DNA of 64,000 bases from contig NZ_VSLD01000001.1 in NCBI RefSeq assembly GCF_008107445.1, positions 124,001 to 188,000 on the forward strand. The letters are read 5' to 3'. This document shows, piece after piece, positions 33,232 to 41,419 of the stretch. Every line of letters begins with the position of its first letter. Position 1 is the first letter of the stretch. The notes beneath the pieces are model-generated. The model had not been told where the DNA came from. It did no database searches and saw only the letters and a list, made by a program, of their open reading frames with translations. The position numbers and the translations under genes were made by a program. The stretch comes from Arthrobacter echini. Its GTDB lineage: Bacteria; Actinomycetota; Actinomycetes; Actinomycetales; Micrococcaceae.

Positions 33232-33460
33232 AACCCTCCTTCCGGGGATTGTGCGCCGGCTGTTCCCACTCCAATAAAAAACGCCCCGCGCAGATGCACG
33301 GGGCTTGGCCCACCGGGATGTGATCCCGGGGAGGAGCTTCGTTCACCTGCGTAGGTCGCCCCTTCTCGGAGCTTTCGGACCCTGTCCCTTCTTCGTTGCG
33401 GCGTACTTGCGCACGATGCGTGAAGCGGGACATGATCGACCGACGGTCTTTGGTAGCACC
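33232..33460 (-). promoter_or_regulatory. rplJL leader with attenuator (L10 leader-like)
   Basis: On the minus strand the leader holds, in order, an ACCT/AGGT mini-hairpin, a 7-bp stem (33313-33319 with 33323-33329), then GCCCCG/CGGGGC (33299-33304 with 33283-33288) followed at once by TTTTTT (complement of 33276-33281). That last element is a complete intrinsic terminator only about 45 bases before rplJ, placed like attenuators in L10 leaders of Gram-positive bacteria. L10 or L10-L12 binding to the upstream stems is inferred from that family. Confidence 0.7.
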
Positions 33461-33489
33461 AGCGTACGCGAGGAGCCCAGTCCGGCCAA
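33461..33489 (-). promoter_or_regulatory. Probable rplJL promoter
   Basis: On the minus strand TTGGCC (complement of 33484-33489) and TACGCT (complement of 33461-33466) are exactly 17 bases apart and lie just downstream of the rplA terminator. Transcription would begin about 225 bases before rplJ, including the whole leader. Confidence 0.55.
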
Positions 33490-33524
33490 ATCACACACAG
33501 CACCCGGGATCGCCCTGAACGTGA

Positions 33525-33556
33525 AAGAGCCCCGCAGCTGGTGCTGCGGGGCTCTT
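33525..33556 (-). terminator. Terminator after rplA
   Basis: A 13-bp stem (33525-33537 with 33544-33556) with loop CTGGTG starts 10 bases past the rplA stop and is followed on the minus strand by TTTC. It separates rplKA from rplJL, so the two pairs are separate transcription units. Confidence 0.85.
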
Positions 33557-33565
33557 CGACGTCAG

Positions 33566-34270
33566 CTAGACCGCGAAGACCTTCGTGACGTTCGGATCCA
33601 CGGGGATTCCCGGACCGAACGTGGTGGAGACGGTGGCCTTCTGGATGTACCGGCCCTTCGACGCGGACGGCTTCAGGCGCAGGATCTCCTCGAGCGCAGC
33701 GGCGTAGTTCTCGCCGAGCTTCTGCTCCTCGAAGGAGACCTTGCCGATGATGAAGTGCAGGTTGGAGTGCTTGTCCACCCGGAAATCGATCTTGCCACCC
33801 TTGATGTCCGTCACGGCCTTCGCGACGTCCGCCGTGACAGTTCCGGTCTTCGGGTTCGGCATGAGGTTACGGGGGCCGAGGATCTTGCCCAGGCGGCCCA
33901 CCTTGCCCATGAGATCGGGGGTCGCGACGGCAGCGTCGAAATCGGTCCAGCCGCCGGAGACCTTCTCGATCATGTCATCCGAACCGACGAAGTCGGCGCC
34001 GGCGGCGATGGCCGCCTCCGCCTTCTCGCCGGTGGCGAAGACGAGGACCCGGGCGGTCTTGCCCGTGCCGTGCGGGAGGTTGACGGTGCCTCGGACCATC
34101 TGGTCCGCCTTGCGAGGGTCCACTCCGAGACGGAACGATACCTCGACCGTGGCGTCGAACGTGGACGGATTCGTGTCCTTCGCCAGGCCGACCGCCTCGA
34201 GGGGTGCGTACTGCTTGTCCGCGTCGATCTTCGCCGCGGCTCCTCTGTATGCCTTGCTGCGCTGTGCCAT
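33566..34270 (-). CDS. rplA: 50S ribosomal protein L1
   Basis: A 234-residue L1-stalk protein that helps release deacylated tRNA. Motifs are [20 protein letters not shown], the signature [15 protein letters not shown] and VHFIIGK-like [20 protein letters not shown]. The start [14 protein letters not shown] was chosen as family-typical; 18 extra in-frame codons upstream look like spacer. It lies 140 bases after rplK; a GGCGCC inverted repeat near 34333-34349 is in that gap. Confidence 0.96.
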   Translation of the reverse strand: MAQRSKAYRGAAAKIDADKQYAPLEAVGLAKDTNPSTFDATVEVSFRLGVDPRKADQMVRGTVNLPHGTGKTARVLVFATGEKAEAAIAAGADFVGSDDMIEKVSGGWTDFDAAVATPDLMGKVGRLGKILGPRNLMPNPKTGTVTADVAKAVTDIKGGKIDFRVDKHSNLHFIIGKVSFEEQKLGENYAAALEEILRLKPSASKGRYIQKATVSTTFGPGIPVDPNVTKVFAV

Positions 34271-34410
34271 CTGCCTGTTCTCCTTATGCAGTCGTGGTCG
34301 TCGGACCGCGCTCGGCCCTGCCACTGACGAGTGGCGCCCGTGGGGCGCCTCGCCTTTGATGAATGGTTGTGCGCCGACCGACGTCGCGGTCAGCGCGGGT
34401 GAGGGGGTTG

Positions 34411-34842
34411 TCAGCCCTCGACGGTGATGCCCATGGAACGGGCGGTTCCGGCGATGATCTTCGCTGCGCCCTGGACGTCGTTGGCGTTGAGATCTTCCAT
34501 CTTCATGGTGGCGATCTCCTCGACCTGGGCGCTGGTGAGCTTCGCGACCTTGACGGTGTGCGGCGTTCCCGAGCCCTTGGCGACTCCCGCTGCCTTCTTG
34601 ATCAGCTCGGCTGCCGGAGGCGTCTTGGTGATGAAGGTGAACGAGCGATCCTCGTACACCGTGATCTCGACGGGGATGACATTTCCGCGCTGGGATTCCG
34701 TGGCGGCGTTGTAGGCCTTGCAGAATTCCATGATGTTGACACCGTGCTGGCCAAGGGCGGGACCGATGGGAGGAGCCGGGTTGGCGGCGCCTGCATTGAT
34801 CTGCAGCTTGATGAGTCCGGTGACCTTTTTCTTGGGGGCCAT
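34411..34842 (-). CDS. rplK: 50S ribosomal protein L11
   Basis: A 143-residue protein of the GTPase-associated centre. The N-terminal domain has the thiopeptide-binding proline region ([20 protein letters not shown]), and the C-terminal RNA-binding domain has [20 protein letters not shown] and the signature [13 protein letters not shown]11 also mediates stringent-response activation of RelA. The start [13 protein letters not shown] is family-typical. Confidence 0.97.
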
Positions 34843-34962
34843 GAAAGGGTCCTTCTCTTGCAGTGTGTTTCGCAGGGACAGGAGCGTCCCGACGGTGGTG
34901 GCCGTCATGGCGTGACGGCCCTTGCGACGCTGCCGGCCGAGGAGGCCGGCTGCGTCGAAGCT

Positions 34963-35895
34963 TTACTGGATCTTGGTGACCTGGCTGTAGGACAGCGTGA
35001 CCGGGGTCTCGCGCTCGAAGATCGATACGAGCACCACGAGCTGCTGGGACTCGTGCTTGATCTCGGAGATGGACGCCGGAAGGGTCTCGAACGGCCCCTC
35101 GTTGACGGTCACGGATTCCCCGATCTCGAAGTTCACCGTTGCCGGCGTGAACTGGGGCTGGACGGGCTTGCCCGACTCGGCATCCATGTGCACGATGGTG
35201 TGCTCGAGCATCGAGAACACCTCGGCCAGGCTCAGCGGGACCGGGTTGTGTGCGTTGCCGACGAAGCCGGTGACGCCGGGGGTGTGCCGGACGGCCCCCC
35301 AGGACTCGTCCGTGAGCTCCATGCGGACCAGGACGTAGCCGGGGATGCGCACGCGGTTGACGATCTTCCGGGTGGTGTTCTTGATCTCCACCACTTCTTC
35401 CATCGGCACCTGGATCTCGAAGATGAAATCCTCCATGTCGAGCGTCTGGATACGGGTCTCCAGATTCGCCTTCACACGATTCTCGTAGCCGGCGTAGGAG
35501 TGGATGACGAACCAGTCGCCCTCCTGGCGGCGGAGCTTGGCCCGGAAATCCGCGACCGGATCTGCGGCAGGCTCGTCGTCTATGGCTGCGTCGGCGTCCG
35601 AGCTGTCGGCCTCGTCCGAGCCGTCGGTGGCGTCCACACGCGTTCCGTCGGCCTCGTCCGAGCCGTCGACAGAGTCAACATCGCCCGCCGGCGGCACGTC
35701 CGCATCGTCGGCCTCCGGCTCGGCCGCTGTCGCAGGATCGCCGTCGTCGTCGCCTGCACCGTCGACGGAATCTGCCGTGGAGTCGTCAGCAGGCACGTCT
35801 GGATCGGAGGACACGACGGTCCCTTCCCCTGCGTGCTCCTCGTTCTCCAGACCGTCCTCGGAAGTGATCTGCTGTTCGAGTTCTTGCTCGGACAC
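34963..35895 (-). CDS. nusG: Transcription termination/antitermination protein NusG with acidic N-terminal extension
   Basis: 310 residues against about 180 in E. coli. The NGN domain that binds the polymerase clamp starts near residue 126 ([20 protein letters not shown]) and includes [20 protein letters not shown]. The C-terminal KOW domain ([20 protein letters not shown]) couples to Rho or S10. The first 120 residues are almost entirely Asp, Glu, Ala and Ser, a disordered acidic tail seen in actinobacterial NusG but here containing an internal repeat. It starts with GTG with a weak ribosome-binding site. Confidence 0.95.
   Translation of the reverse strand: MSEQELEQQITSEDGLENEEHAGEGTVVSSDPDVPADDSTADSVDGAGDDDGDPATAAEPEADDADVPPAGDVDSVDGSDEADGTRVDATDGSDEADSSDADAAIDDEPAADPVADFRAKLRRQEGDWFVIHSYAGYENRVKANLETRIQTLDMEDFIFEIQVPMEEVVEIKNTTRKIVNRVRIPGYVLVRMELTDESWGAVRHTPGVTGFVGNAHNPVPLSLAEVFSMLEHTIVHMDAESGKPVQPQFTPATVNFEIGESVTVNEGPFETLPASISEIKHESQQLVVLVSIFERETPVTLSYSQVTKIQ
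35605..35668 (-). repeat. 22-bp direct repeat within the nusG acidic tail
   Basis: The same 22 bases occur at 35605-35626 and 35647-35668, 42 bp (14 codons) apart, each encoding DGSDEAD. The spacing keeps the reading frame, so slippage would change tail length without breaking NusG. Confidence 0.85.
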
Positions 35896-35986
35896 CTAGC
35901 CCTGCTTTCTGACATTCTTCGGAAGTTGACTTGCTTGCCTGTACTGGGCTCCTGACGGCTGCCCTGGCGGACGGCCGGACCCGTGA

Positions 35987-36244
35987 TCAGCTGTCGCCGA
36001 ACACCCACACCGCGCCGGCGCCGAACAAGAGGTCCAGGCCGGTGACCAGAAGCATCATGATGACCAGGAAGATGAGGACCGTGATGGTGAACCGGACCAG
36101 CTCGCGACGCGTCGGCGTGACGACCTTCCCGAGTTCCGCGAAGACCTGGCGGACGAACAGGATGATGCGTCCGAAGAAGCCGCGCCGGGGAGCCTTCCTG
36201 TCCCGAGACCCGCCCCTGGAGCTGCTCGCAGCCGTGTCGGTCAC
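35987..36244 (-). CDS. secE: Preprotein translocase subunit SecE
   Basis: An 85-residue single-span SecE of the short Gram-positive type. The amphipathic helix RIILFVRQVFAELGKVVTPT is followed by RRELVRFTITVLIFLVIMML as the transmembrane segment. It clamps SecY in the plasma membrane. The start is GTG at 36244 with GAGG 7 bases upstream. Longer in-frame readings would run through the tRNA gene and are rejected. It precedes nusG, the standard order. Confidence 0.94.
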   Translation of the reverse strand: MTDTAASSSRGGSRDRKAPRRGFFGRIILFVRQVFAELGKVVTPTRRELVRFTITVLIFLVIMMLLVTGLDLLFGAGAVWVFGDS

Positions 36245-36389
36245 CGTCAACCTCATCAATCTGTGTGGGTGCCAGCAGGACCACCGCGCGGCGCCCCAGC
36301 TGATCATGTCTACCGCCGACCGCGGACGCGCCGGATCTTCGTGATCTGTTTCTGCCGCGTCCCCACAACTCTTCCGTGGGGTCCACGCG

Positions 36390-36462
36390 CAGGGCAGACA
36401 GGACTCGAACCTGCAACCTGCGGTTTTGGAGACCGCTGCGCTACCAATTGCGCCACTACCCT
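36390..36462 (-). tRNA. tRNA-Trp (anticodon CCA)
   Basis: A 73-nt cloverleaf on the minus strand. The acceptor stem AGGGTAG pairs with CTGCCCT (one G-U pair), the D-arm has the AATTGGTAG loop, the anticodon arm is CGGTCTCCAAAACCG with CCA at the complement of 36427-36429, and the T-arm is GGTTCGAGTCC. The discriminator is G, as in bacterial tRNA-Trp. The 3' CCA is not encoded. Its place just upstream of secE-nusG is conserved in actinobacteria. Confidence 0.96.
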
Positions 36463-36704
36463 TCGATCCTGGACTGCGCCCGCTCAGGACGGCCCTGTCC
36501 GGGCACGATCCATCATGGCGTCCAACACCAAGGGTCAAGTCTACGCACTGCGCCGCGGAACGTCGAACCCATCGATGGGTACGGGCACTGGGTGCCCGAA
36601 CCGGCCCCGGAGCACCGGCCGATCGCTTCCTGCGGAGGTGGGGTCCCCACAGCATCCACCGCATAAGCTGGACGCATCCATGGAACCTCACTGAACGGGA
36701 CCCG
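36463..36704. promoter_or_regulatory. Divergent promoter region, tRNA-Trp / aminotransferase
   Basis: 242 bases without a gene. Minus strand: TTGACC (complement of 36533-36538) lies about 15 bases before CATGAT, a possible promoter for tRNA-Trp. Plus strand: TAAGCT at 36664-36669, 36 bases before the aminotransferase ATG, is a possible -10 without a good -35. Confidence 0.35.
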
Positions 36705-37940
36705 ATGAACGCGACGACCGACGACTCCCTCCGCGCAGCGCTCCCCCGGATCTCGGAGCGGATCGGTTCCATCGCCGAGTCCGCGACCCTGGCCGTCGAT
36801 GCGAAGGCGAAGGCGCTGAAGGCCGCCGGTCGCCCGGTCATCGGCTTCGGCGCCGGGGAGCCCGACTTCGCGACGCCGGACTACATCGTCGAGGCGGCCA
36901 TCGACGCTGCCCGGCAACCGCGGTTCCACCGCTACTCCCCCGCAGGTGGCCTCCCGGAGCTCAAACAGGCCATCGCGGAGAAGACACTGCGCGACTCGGG
37001 ATACGCGGTCGAGCCGGCCCAGGTCCTCGTGACCAACGGCGGCAAGCAGGCCGTGTACGAGTCCTTCGCCACCCTCCTCGACCCGGGGGATGAGGTGCTC
37101 GTGCCCACACCGTTCTGGACCACCTATCCCGAGGCCATCCGCCTCGCGGGCGGCGTGCCCGTGGAGGTGTTCGCGGGCCCCGAGCAGGGCTATCTCGTCA
37201 CGGTCGACCAGCTCGAGGAGGCACTGACCCCGCGCACGAAGGTGCTCCTCTTCGTCTCGCCCTCGAACCCGACGGGAGCGGTCTATACCGCTGACGCCGT
37301 CCGCGAGATCGGCGAGTGGGCGGCCGCACGCGGTCTCTGGGTGGTCACCGACGAGATCTACGAGCACCTGACGTACGACGACGTCCCCTTCACCTCCATC
37401 GCGACGGCAGCGCCGTCCCTGGGGGACAAGGTGGTGATCCTCAACGGCGTCGCGAAGACGTACGCCATGACCGGCTGGCGTGTCGGGTGGATGATCGGCC
37501 CCGAGGACCTCGTCAGGGCGGCCACCAATCTGCAGTCCCATGCCACCTCGAACGTCTCCAACGTGCCGCAGATGGCGGCCCTCGCGGCGGTGTCAGGACC
37601 GCTCACTGCGGTCGATGAGATGAAAGTGGCCTTCGACCGCCGCCGCCGCGCCATGGTCGCCGGGCTGAACGCGATCGACGGCGTCGAGTGTCCCACCCCG
37701 CACGGCGCCTTCTACGCCTATGCCGACGTCCGGGGACTCCTCGGCCGCAGCTTCGACGGCGTCCGTCCCGGGTCCTCGGCCGAGCTGGCCGCGCTGATCC
37801 TGGAGAAGGCCGAGGTTGCCGTCGTGCCAGGTGAGGCCTTCGGGCCCAGCGGCTATCTCCGGCTGTCGTACGCGCTCGGCGACGAGGACCTCGCCACGGG
37901 TGTGGCCCGGCTGCAGGAGTTCCTCGGCTCCACCCGCTGA
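36705..37940 (+). CDS. Class I pyridoxal-phosphate aminotransferase (aspartate aminotransferase type)
   Basis: 411 residues. The fold type I markers are [15 protein letters not shown] near the N-terminus, the [10 protein letters not shown] substrate/PLP loop, [12 protein letters not shown] and the PLP-lysine in [20 protein letters not shown]. These match the 1-gamma aspartate/prephenate aminotransferase subgroup, which makes aspartate from oxaloacetate. The ATG at 36705 was chosen (GGGA upstream); the upstream open frame crosses the tRNA gene. A weak 6-bp hairpin (37955-37960 with 37971-37976) follows the stop. Confidence 0.92.
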   Translation: MNATTDDSLRAALPRISERIGSIAESATLAVDAKAKALKAAGRPVIGFGAGEPDFATPDYIVEAAIDAARQPRFHRYSPAGGLPELKQAIAEKTLRDSGYAVEPAQVLVTNGGKQAVYESFATLLDPGDEVLVPTPFWTTYPEAIRLAGGVPVEVFAGPEQGYLVTVDQLEEALTPRTKVLLFVSPSNPTGAVYTADAVREIGEWAAARGLWVVTDEIYEHLTYDDVPFTSIATAAPSLGDKVVILNGVAKTYAMTGWRVGWMIGPEDLVRAATNLQSHATSNVSNVPQMAALAAVSGPLTAVDEMKVAFDRRRRAMVAGLNAIDGVECPTPHGAFYAYADVRGLLGRSFDGVRPGSSAELAALILEKAEVAVVPGEAFGPSGYLRLSYALGDEDLATGVARLQEFLGSTR

Positions 37941-38008
37941 GACAGCTCCCGCACTGCCGGTGACCACGGTCCGGCATCGTCGAATCCCCGAGGAGAGCCC
38001 CTCGACGC

Positions 38009-38025
38009 ATACCCCCATAGGGTAT
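38009..38025. promoter_or_regulatory. CsoR-family-like palindrome upstream of the Nuo-like operon
   Basis: The 17-bp sequence ATACCCCCATAGGGTAT is a 6-bp inverted repeat with a C-run on one side and a G-run on the other, the pattern of operators bound by CsoR/RcnR-type (DUF156) metal or sulfur sensors. It overlaps a TATAGG -10-like box and lies about 140 bases before nuoA. No such regulator is encoded in the window, so binding is inference. Confidence 0.45.
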
Positions 38026-38166
38026 AGGCTCTTCGATCTGTAGCCCTTCCTTGCAGATCTACCGCGTCGCGGCATGACCAGGTCGTACGGCAGGTTGTGG
38101 ACCCGTGCGGGATGAGAACGATCACCACAGCAGTCCTTGCAGCTTGTTGACCATCAGGAGGCCGTC

Positions 38167-38517
38167 GTGTCCGGATATCTCAACATCCTCGCCATGCTCC
38201 TCGTCGCACTCGTCGTCGCGGGGTGTTTGTACGGCGTGGCACGGCTCGTCGCCGTGGCGCGGGACCCGCTGACGAGTCTGCCGTTCCAGTCCGGCTGGGA
38301 ACCGTCCGAGCACGCACTGTCCCGCTATCACGCGCGGTACTATCCCCTGGCCATGCTTTTCCTGGCCTTCGATGTGGAGATGCTCTTCATGTATCCGTGG
38401 GCGGTCATCGTTGCCGACGCCGGGATCGGCGCCGTGGTGGAGATGTTCGTCTTCCTGGGCGTGCTGATGGCCGGGGTCGTCTGGGCCTGGCGCGAAGGGG
38501 CACTCCGGTGGACCTGA
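38167..38517 (+). CDS. nuoA: NuoA-like subunit of a reduced complex I-like assembly
   Basis: 116 residues with three predicted membrane helices. The start is GTG, fixed by AGGAGG at 38156-38161, 5 bases upstream. The membrane acidic pair is kept in FLAFDVEMLFMYPWA (D69, E71). The normally conserved ECG of the loop before helix 2 (PFECG in complex I, close to the quinone channel) is changed to PFQSG (residues 39-43), so the redox-linked loop is eroded. It begins an operon of eight genes that overlap or nearly touch. Confidence 0.88.
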   Translation: MSGYLNILAMLLVALVVAGCLYGVARLVAVARDPLTSLPFQSGWEPSEHALSRYHARYYPLAMLFLAFDVEMLFMYPWAVIVADAGIGAVVEMFVFLGVLMAGVVWAWREGALRWT

Positions 38518-39629
38518 CGTCCGCCGTCGCCCGGCTGGCTGCCCGACGCCCCCATGTCCTCGTCGTCGAGGTCCCGGGGTGGGGCCCGACCCGGATGACT
38601 GCCGAGCGGGAACTGCGTCATCGGGGCTGGGTGCAGGCGAACTCGCCGGCGGAGGCCGACATCATGCTCACCTGCGGGGTGGCCGGCCGGGAGTTCAGCG
38701 AGATCGTCGACCGGGTCTGGGACCAGCTTCCCGGACCGAGGGTGCGCATCGGAGCGACGGATCCGGATCAGGTGTCCGGTGTGCTCGACGAGTCCCGGCG
38801 AGCGCTGCTCGACGGCACGGTTCAGCGCGTTGACGCCGAAGCACGGACCGCAGTGGCCGGTGACGTTCCGCATGATCCTGACCACGGCGACGCAGGGCAC
38901 GGGGACATGGACCACGGCGACATGGGGCATGAGGGCATGGACCACGACGGCATGGACATGCCGATGCCCGGCGGGATCGGTCTGGCCGAGGGGGGAACCG
39001 ACAGGGACGGCCTCGACCTGGATGTGCTGCATGTCTCGCTGGGCCCGGTCCTTCCGCACTGGCCCGCGGGACTCGTGGTGCGCTGCTCGCTGCAGGGCGA
39101 CGTCGTCACCGGTGCCGCCGTGGAGGTGCTCCCGGCCGCCGGATGGGGCCCGGATCGAGCTCGTGACGGTGCGGGGCTGATGCGTGGCACGGTGCGTTTG
39201 AGGAGCGCTCAGTACTGTGATCAGGTGGCCGGCCTGCTGGCGCTGCTGGACTTCGAACGCCTGTCGATGCGGGCGATCCGCCTTCGGGATTCGGTGCTGG
39301 ACGATGCGCCGATCGAGACGGTGACGGCTGAGGTGGAGCGCCTCGGTGAGCGGCTCCGTCGGTCCCGTGTGCTGCGCTGGTCGGTCCAGGATCTGCCGGG
39401 TGTTCTCGAAGGACTGATGGCCCTGCTGGACGGGGTCAGGACCGCCCTGCTCGGCGAGATCGCTGCAGACACCGCGGCTCCCCTCCGCTCCCCCGCTGCC
39501 GAAGCTGAACGCCTGGAGCAGATACCCGGGTTGATCACCGGTCTCGACGTCGCGGGAGCACGGCTCGTGATCGCGTCCCTCGGACTGGACACGGCTGTTG
39601 TCGCGCCGGAAGGCTCCGATCATGGCTGA
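38508..39629 (+). CDS. Degenerate NuoB-NuoD-like fusion with His/Asp/Met-rich linker
   Basis: 373 residues. Residues 1-100 resemble NuoB in outline (HVLVVEVPGWGPTRMTAERE, then SPAEADIMLTCGVAGREF and VWDQLPGPRVRIGA), but every Fe-S cluster N2 cysteine motif (the CC pair, GxCA and CPP) is gone. Residues 122-153 are a His/Asp/Met/Gly repeat (HGDMDHGDMGHEGMDHDGMD). After it LDVLHVSLGPVLPHWPAGLV recalls the NuoD start GPQHPATHGVLR but without its quinone-site histidine. The rest is helical and not recognisable. GTG start; overlaps nuoA by 10 bases and nuoH by 8. The assignment rests on motif echo and gene order. Confidence 0.65.
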   Translation: MDLTSAVARLAARRPHVLVVEVPGWGPTRMTAERELRHRGWVQANSPAEADIMLTCGVAGREFSEIVDRVWDQLPGPRVRIGATDPDQVSGVLDESRRALLDGTVQRVDAEARTAVAGDVPHDPDHGDAGHGDMDHGDMGHEGMDHDGMDMPMPGGIGLAEGGTDRDGLDLDVLHVSLGPVLPHWPAGLVVRCSLQGDVVTGAAVEVLPAAGWGPDRARDGAGLMRGTVRLRSAQYCDQVAGLLALLDFERLSMRAIRLRDSVLDDAPIETVTAEVERLGERLRRSRVLRWSVQDLPGVLEGLMALLDGVRTALLGEIAADTAAPLRSPAAEAERLEQIPGLITGLDVAGARLVIASLGLDTAVVAPEGSDHG

Positions 39630-40554
39630 GGGCATCATCCAGGTTGGTCCGCTGGGCACCGTCACCGCCACCGTGCTCCTCGGGATCGTCGCTGTCCTGG
39701 CCGCAGCCTTCGACGGCGCCGTGGGTGCGCGGCTTCAGGGCAGACGCACCCTTTCGGGAGCCGCTGCACCGGTGTGGGAGGGTGCACGACTGCTCAGGCA
39801 GCGACGCCGGACGATCGTGGCCGCCGATTCCCTGCTGTGGCGGATCGGCGTGGTGGGCCTGCTCGTGGTGGCGCTGCTGAAGGTCGCGGTGGTCCCCCTC
39901 GGCGCGTGGACCGTCGCCGATCTCTCCGTGGGCGTGGTGTGGTTCAACGCCATGGACGTGATGGTGTGGGCCCTCGTGTGGCTCGTGGGATGGGGAGCGA
40001 ACAGCGCCCACGCACTGATCGGCGGTTATCGCTTCCTCGCACAGGCTCTCTCCTACGAGTTGCCGCTGATGTTCGCCCTGACCGGCCCGGCCATCGCCGC
40101 GGGCAGCCTGCGGGTGGGGGATGTGGTCGCGGCCCAGGATGAGCTCTGGTTCGTGGTCTGGATGCCCGTGGCCTTCCTCGTCTTCTGTGCAGGAGTGGTG
40201 GCCTTCTCCGTCTGGGGGCCCTTCGGTGCCGCCGCGGGCAAGGACATCGCGGGCGGGGTACTCGCCGAGCTGTCGGGCGTCGACCGCCTCCTGCTGCTGG
40301 CGGGCCGGTACGCGCTGCTGAGCGCCGGGGCGGGATTCGCCGTCGCGCTGTTCCTCGGCGGCGGATCGGGTCCATTCGCCCCCTCGTGGGTGTGGACGCT
40401 CGTGAAGACCCTCGCCGTGCTGGCGGCCCTCGTCGGCGTCCGGCGGCTCCTGCCCGTCGTCCGGCCCGATCGCCTGGCGGAAGTGGCCTGGATCGTCGTC
40501 CTACCCGCAGTCCTGCTCCAACTCCTTCTCGTCAGTTTCGTGGTGGTGCAATGA
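39622..40554 (+). CDS. nuoH: NuoH-like membrane subunit, quinone-site residues eroded
   Basis: 310 residues, about eight membrane helices. NuoH hallmarks kept: NSAHALIGGYRFLAQALSYE (about residues 127-146, including the membrane Glu of SYE). Lost: the RLQGRxGPNRVGP entrance helix motif, here RLQGRRTLSGAAAP (37-50), and the acidic loop PFDxPEAExELVxG, here PFGAAAGKDIAGGV (200-213), which lines the quinone cavity of complex I. It overlaps the fusion gene before it by 8 bases and nuoJ by 4. Confidence 0.85.
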   Translation: MAEGIIQVGPLGTVTATVLLGIVAVLAAAFDGAVGARLQGRRTLSGAAAPVWEGARLLRQRRRTIVAADSLLWRIGVVGLLVVALLKVAVVPLGAWTVADLSVGVVWFNAMDVMVWALVWLVGWGANSAHALIGGYRFLAQALSYELPLMFALTGPAIAAGSLRVGDVVAAQDELWFVVWMPVAFLVFCAGVVAFSVWGPFGAAAGKDIAGGVLAELSGVDRLLLLAGRYALLSAGAGFAVALFLGGGSGPFAPSWVWTLVKTLAVLAALVGVRRLLPVVRPDRLAEVAWIVVLPAVLLQLLLVSFVVVQ

Positions 40555-41120
40555 GTCCCGTGCTCGATGCCGTCTTCTGGGTCCTCGCCGTGATCTCCGT
40601 GGCCGCGGGCATCGCCGTGTTCCGGGTGGATTCCATGGCCCGGGCCACGTATGCCCTGGCGGTCTCCTTCGTGGCCGTCGGCGCCATACTGTTGCTGCTG
40701 AACCTCGAGTACATCGGGGTGATCACCATCCTGATGATGGTCATGGAAATGGCCGTGATGGCCATCTTCATGATCATGTTCATGGGCATGAACCCGGCGC
40801 TGATGCCGATGAGCATGGTGCACAACAAAGTGGGCTCGCTGGTCCTGGCCCTCGGGGTGTTCGTCGTCCTCGCGGGAGGTGCACTGCTCGTCGACTGGCC
40901 GGCACGCCGCGGTGAACCGGCCGGCGACCTGACCCGGTCCCTGGGGGAGGCCGTCATGGGCTCGAAGATGCTGGTCATGCTCACGGTCAGCCCGCTCCTG
41001 TTCGCCACCCTCGTAGCCGCTCTGGTCCTGGCCACTCCGCGCGGACGCTACGACAGATTCGGCGACGACCTGCGCGCGGCGACGCCGAGGGGTCCCGGGG
41101 AGCAGGGTGATCAGGCATGA
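40551..41120 (+). CDS. nuoJ: NuoJ-like membrane subunit with methionine-rich segment
   Basis: 189 residues, five predicted membrane helices. The NuoJ helix 3 region is present (LLLNLEYIGVITILMMVMEM), but residues 61-90 contain 12 methionines (MEMAVMAIFMIMFMGMNPAL, then MPMSM) and an extra buried Glu. Ordinary NuoJ has a hydrophobic VGAVMVLFLFVVMM-type helix here. Translation is coupled on both sides by ATGA overlaps. Confidence 0.83.
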   Translation: MSPVLDAVFWVLAVISVAAGIAVFRVDSMARATYALAVSFVAVGAILLLLNLEYIGVITILMMVMEMAVMAIFMIMFMGMNPALMPMSMVHNKVGSLVLALGVFVVLAGGALLVDWPARRGEPAGDLTRSLGEAVMGSKMLVMLTVSPLLFATLVAALVLATPRGRYDRFGDDLRAATPRGPGEQGDQA

Positions 41121-41419
41121 CGCTCGACACCGTCCTGGTGATCGCTGCCGCCCTGTTCTCCGTGGGCGTGTACGGGGCGCTGTCCCAGCAGGTGGTCGTC
41201 ATGGTGATGATGGGGCTGGAGCTGATGCTCAACGGCGTGATCCTCGCCGCGGCGGGTCTGTGGTGGTTCCTCGCGCCGGCTCCCGATGGACAGGTCCTCC
41301 TGCTGGTGGTCATCGCGGCCATGACCGTGGAGATGGCCATGGGTTTTGCCGTCGCGACGCTGCTCAACCGGTCCAGGAAGTCCGACATGACGGACATGGC
41401 CACGGATCTGAGCGGATGA
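41117..41419 (+). CDS. nuoK: NuoK-like membrane subunit
   Basis: 100 residues, three helices. Both membrane glutamates of the NuoK half-channel are conserved: VMVMMGLELMLNGV (Glu35 region) and AAMTVEMAMGFAVATLL (Glu71 region). The C-terminus is polar with RKSDMTDMATDLSG. The proton-transfer residues are thus intact, in contrast to the eroded quinone module of this operon. ATGA overlaps on both sides. Confidence 0.9.
   Translation: MTLDTVLVIAAALFSVGVYGALSQQVVVMVMMGLELMLNGVILAAAGLWWFLAPAPDGQVLLLVVIAAMTVEMAMGFAVATLLNRSRKSDMTDMATDLSG

Noticed and set aside
38508-39629. Reading the NuoB/NuoD-like fusion as a decayed pseudogene
   Set aside because: The frame is open for 373 codons, overlaps both neighbours in a coupled way and carries an ordered repeat linker; loss of motifs looks like repurposing rather than decay.
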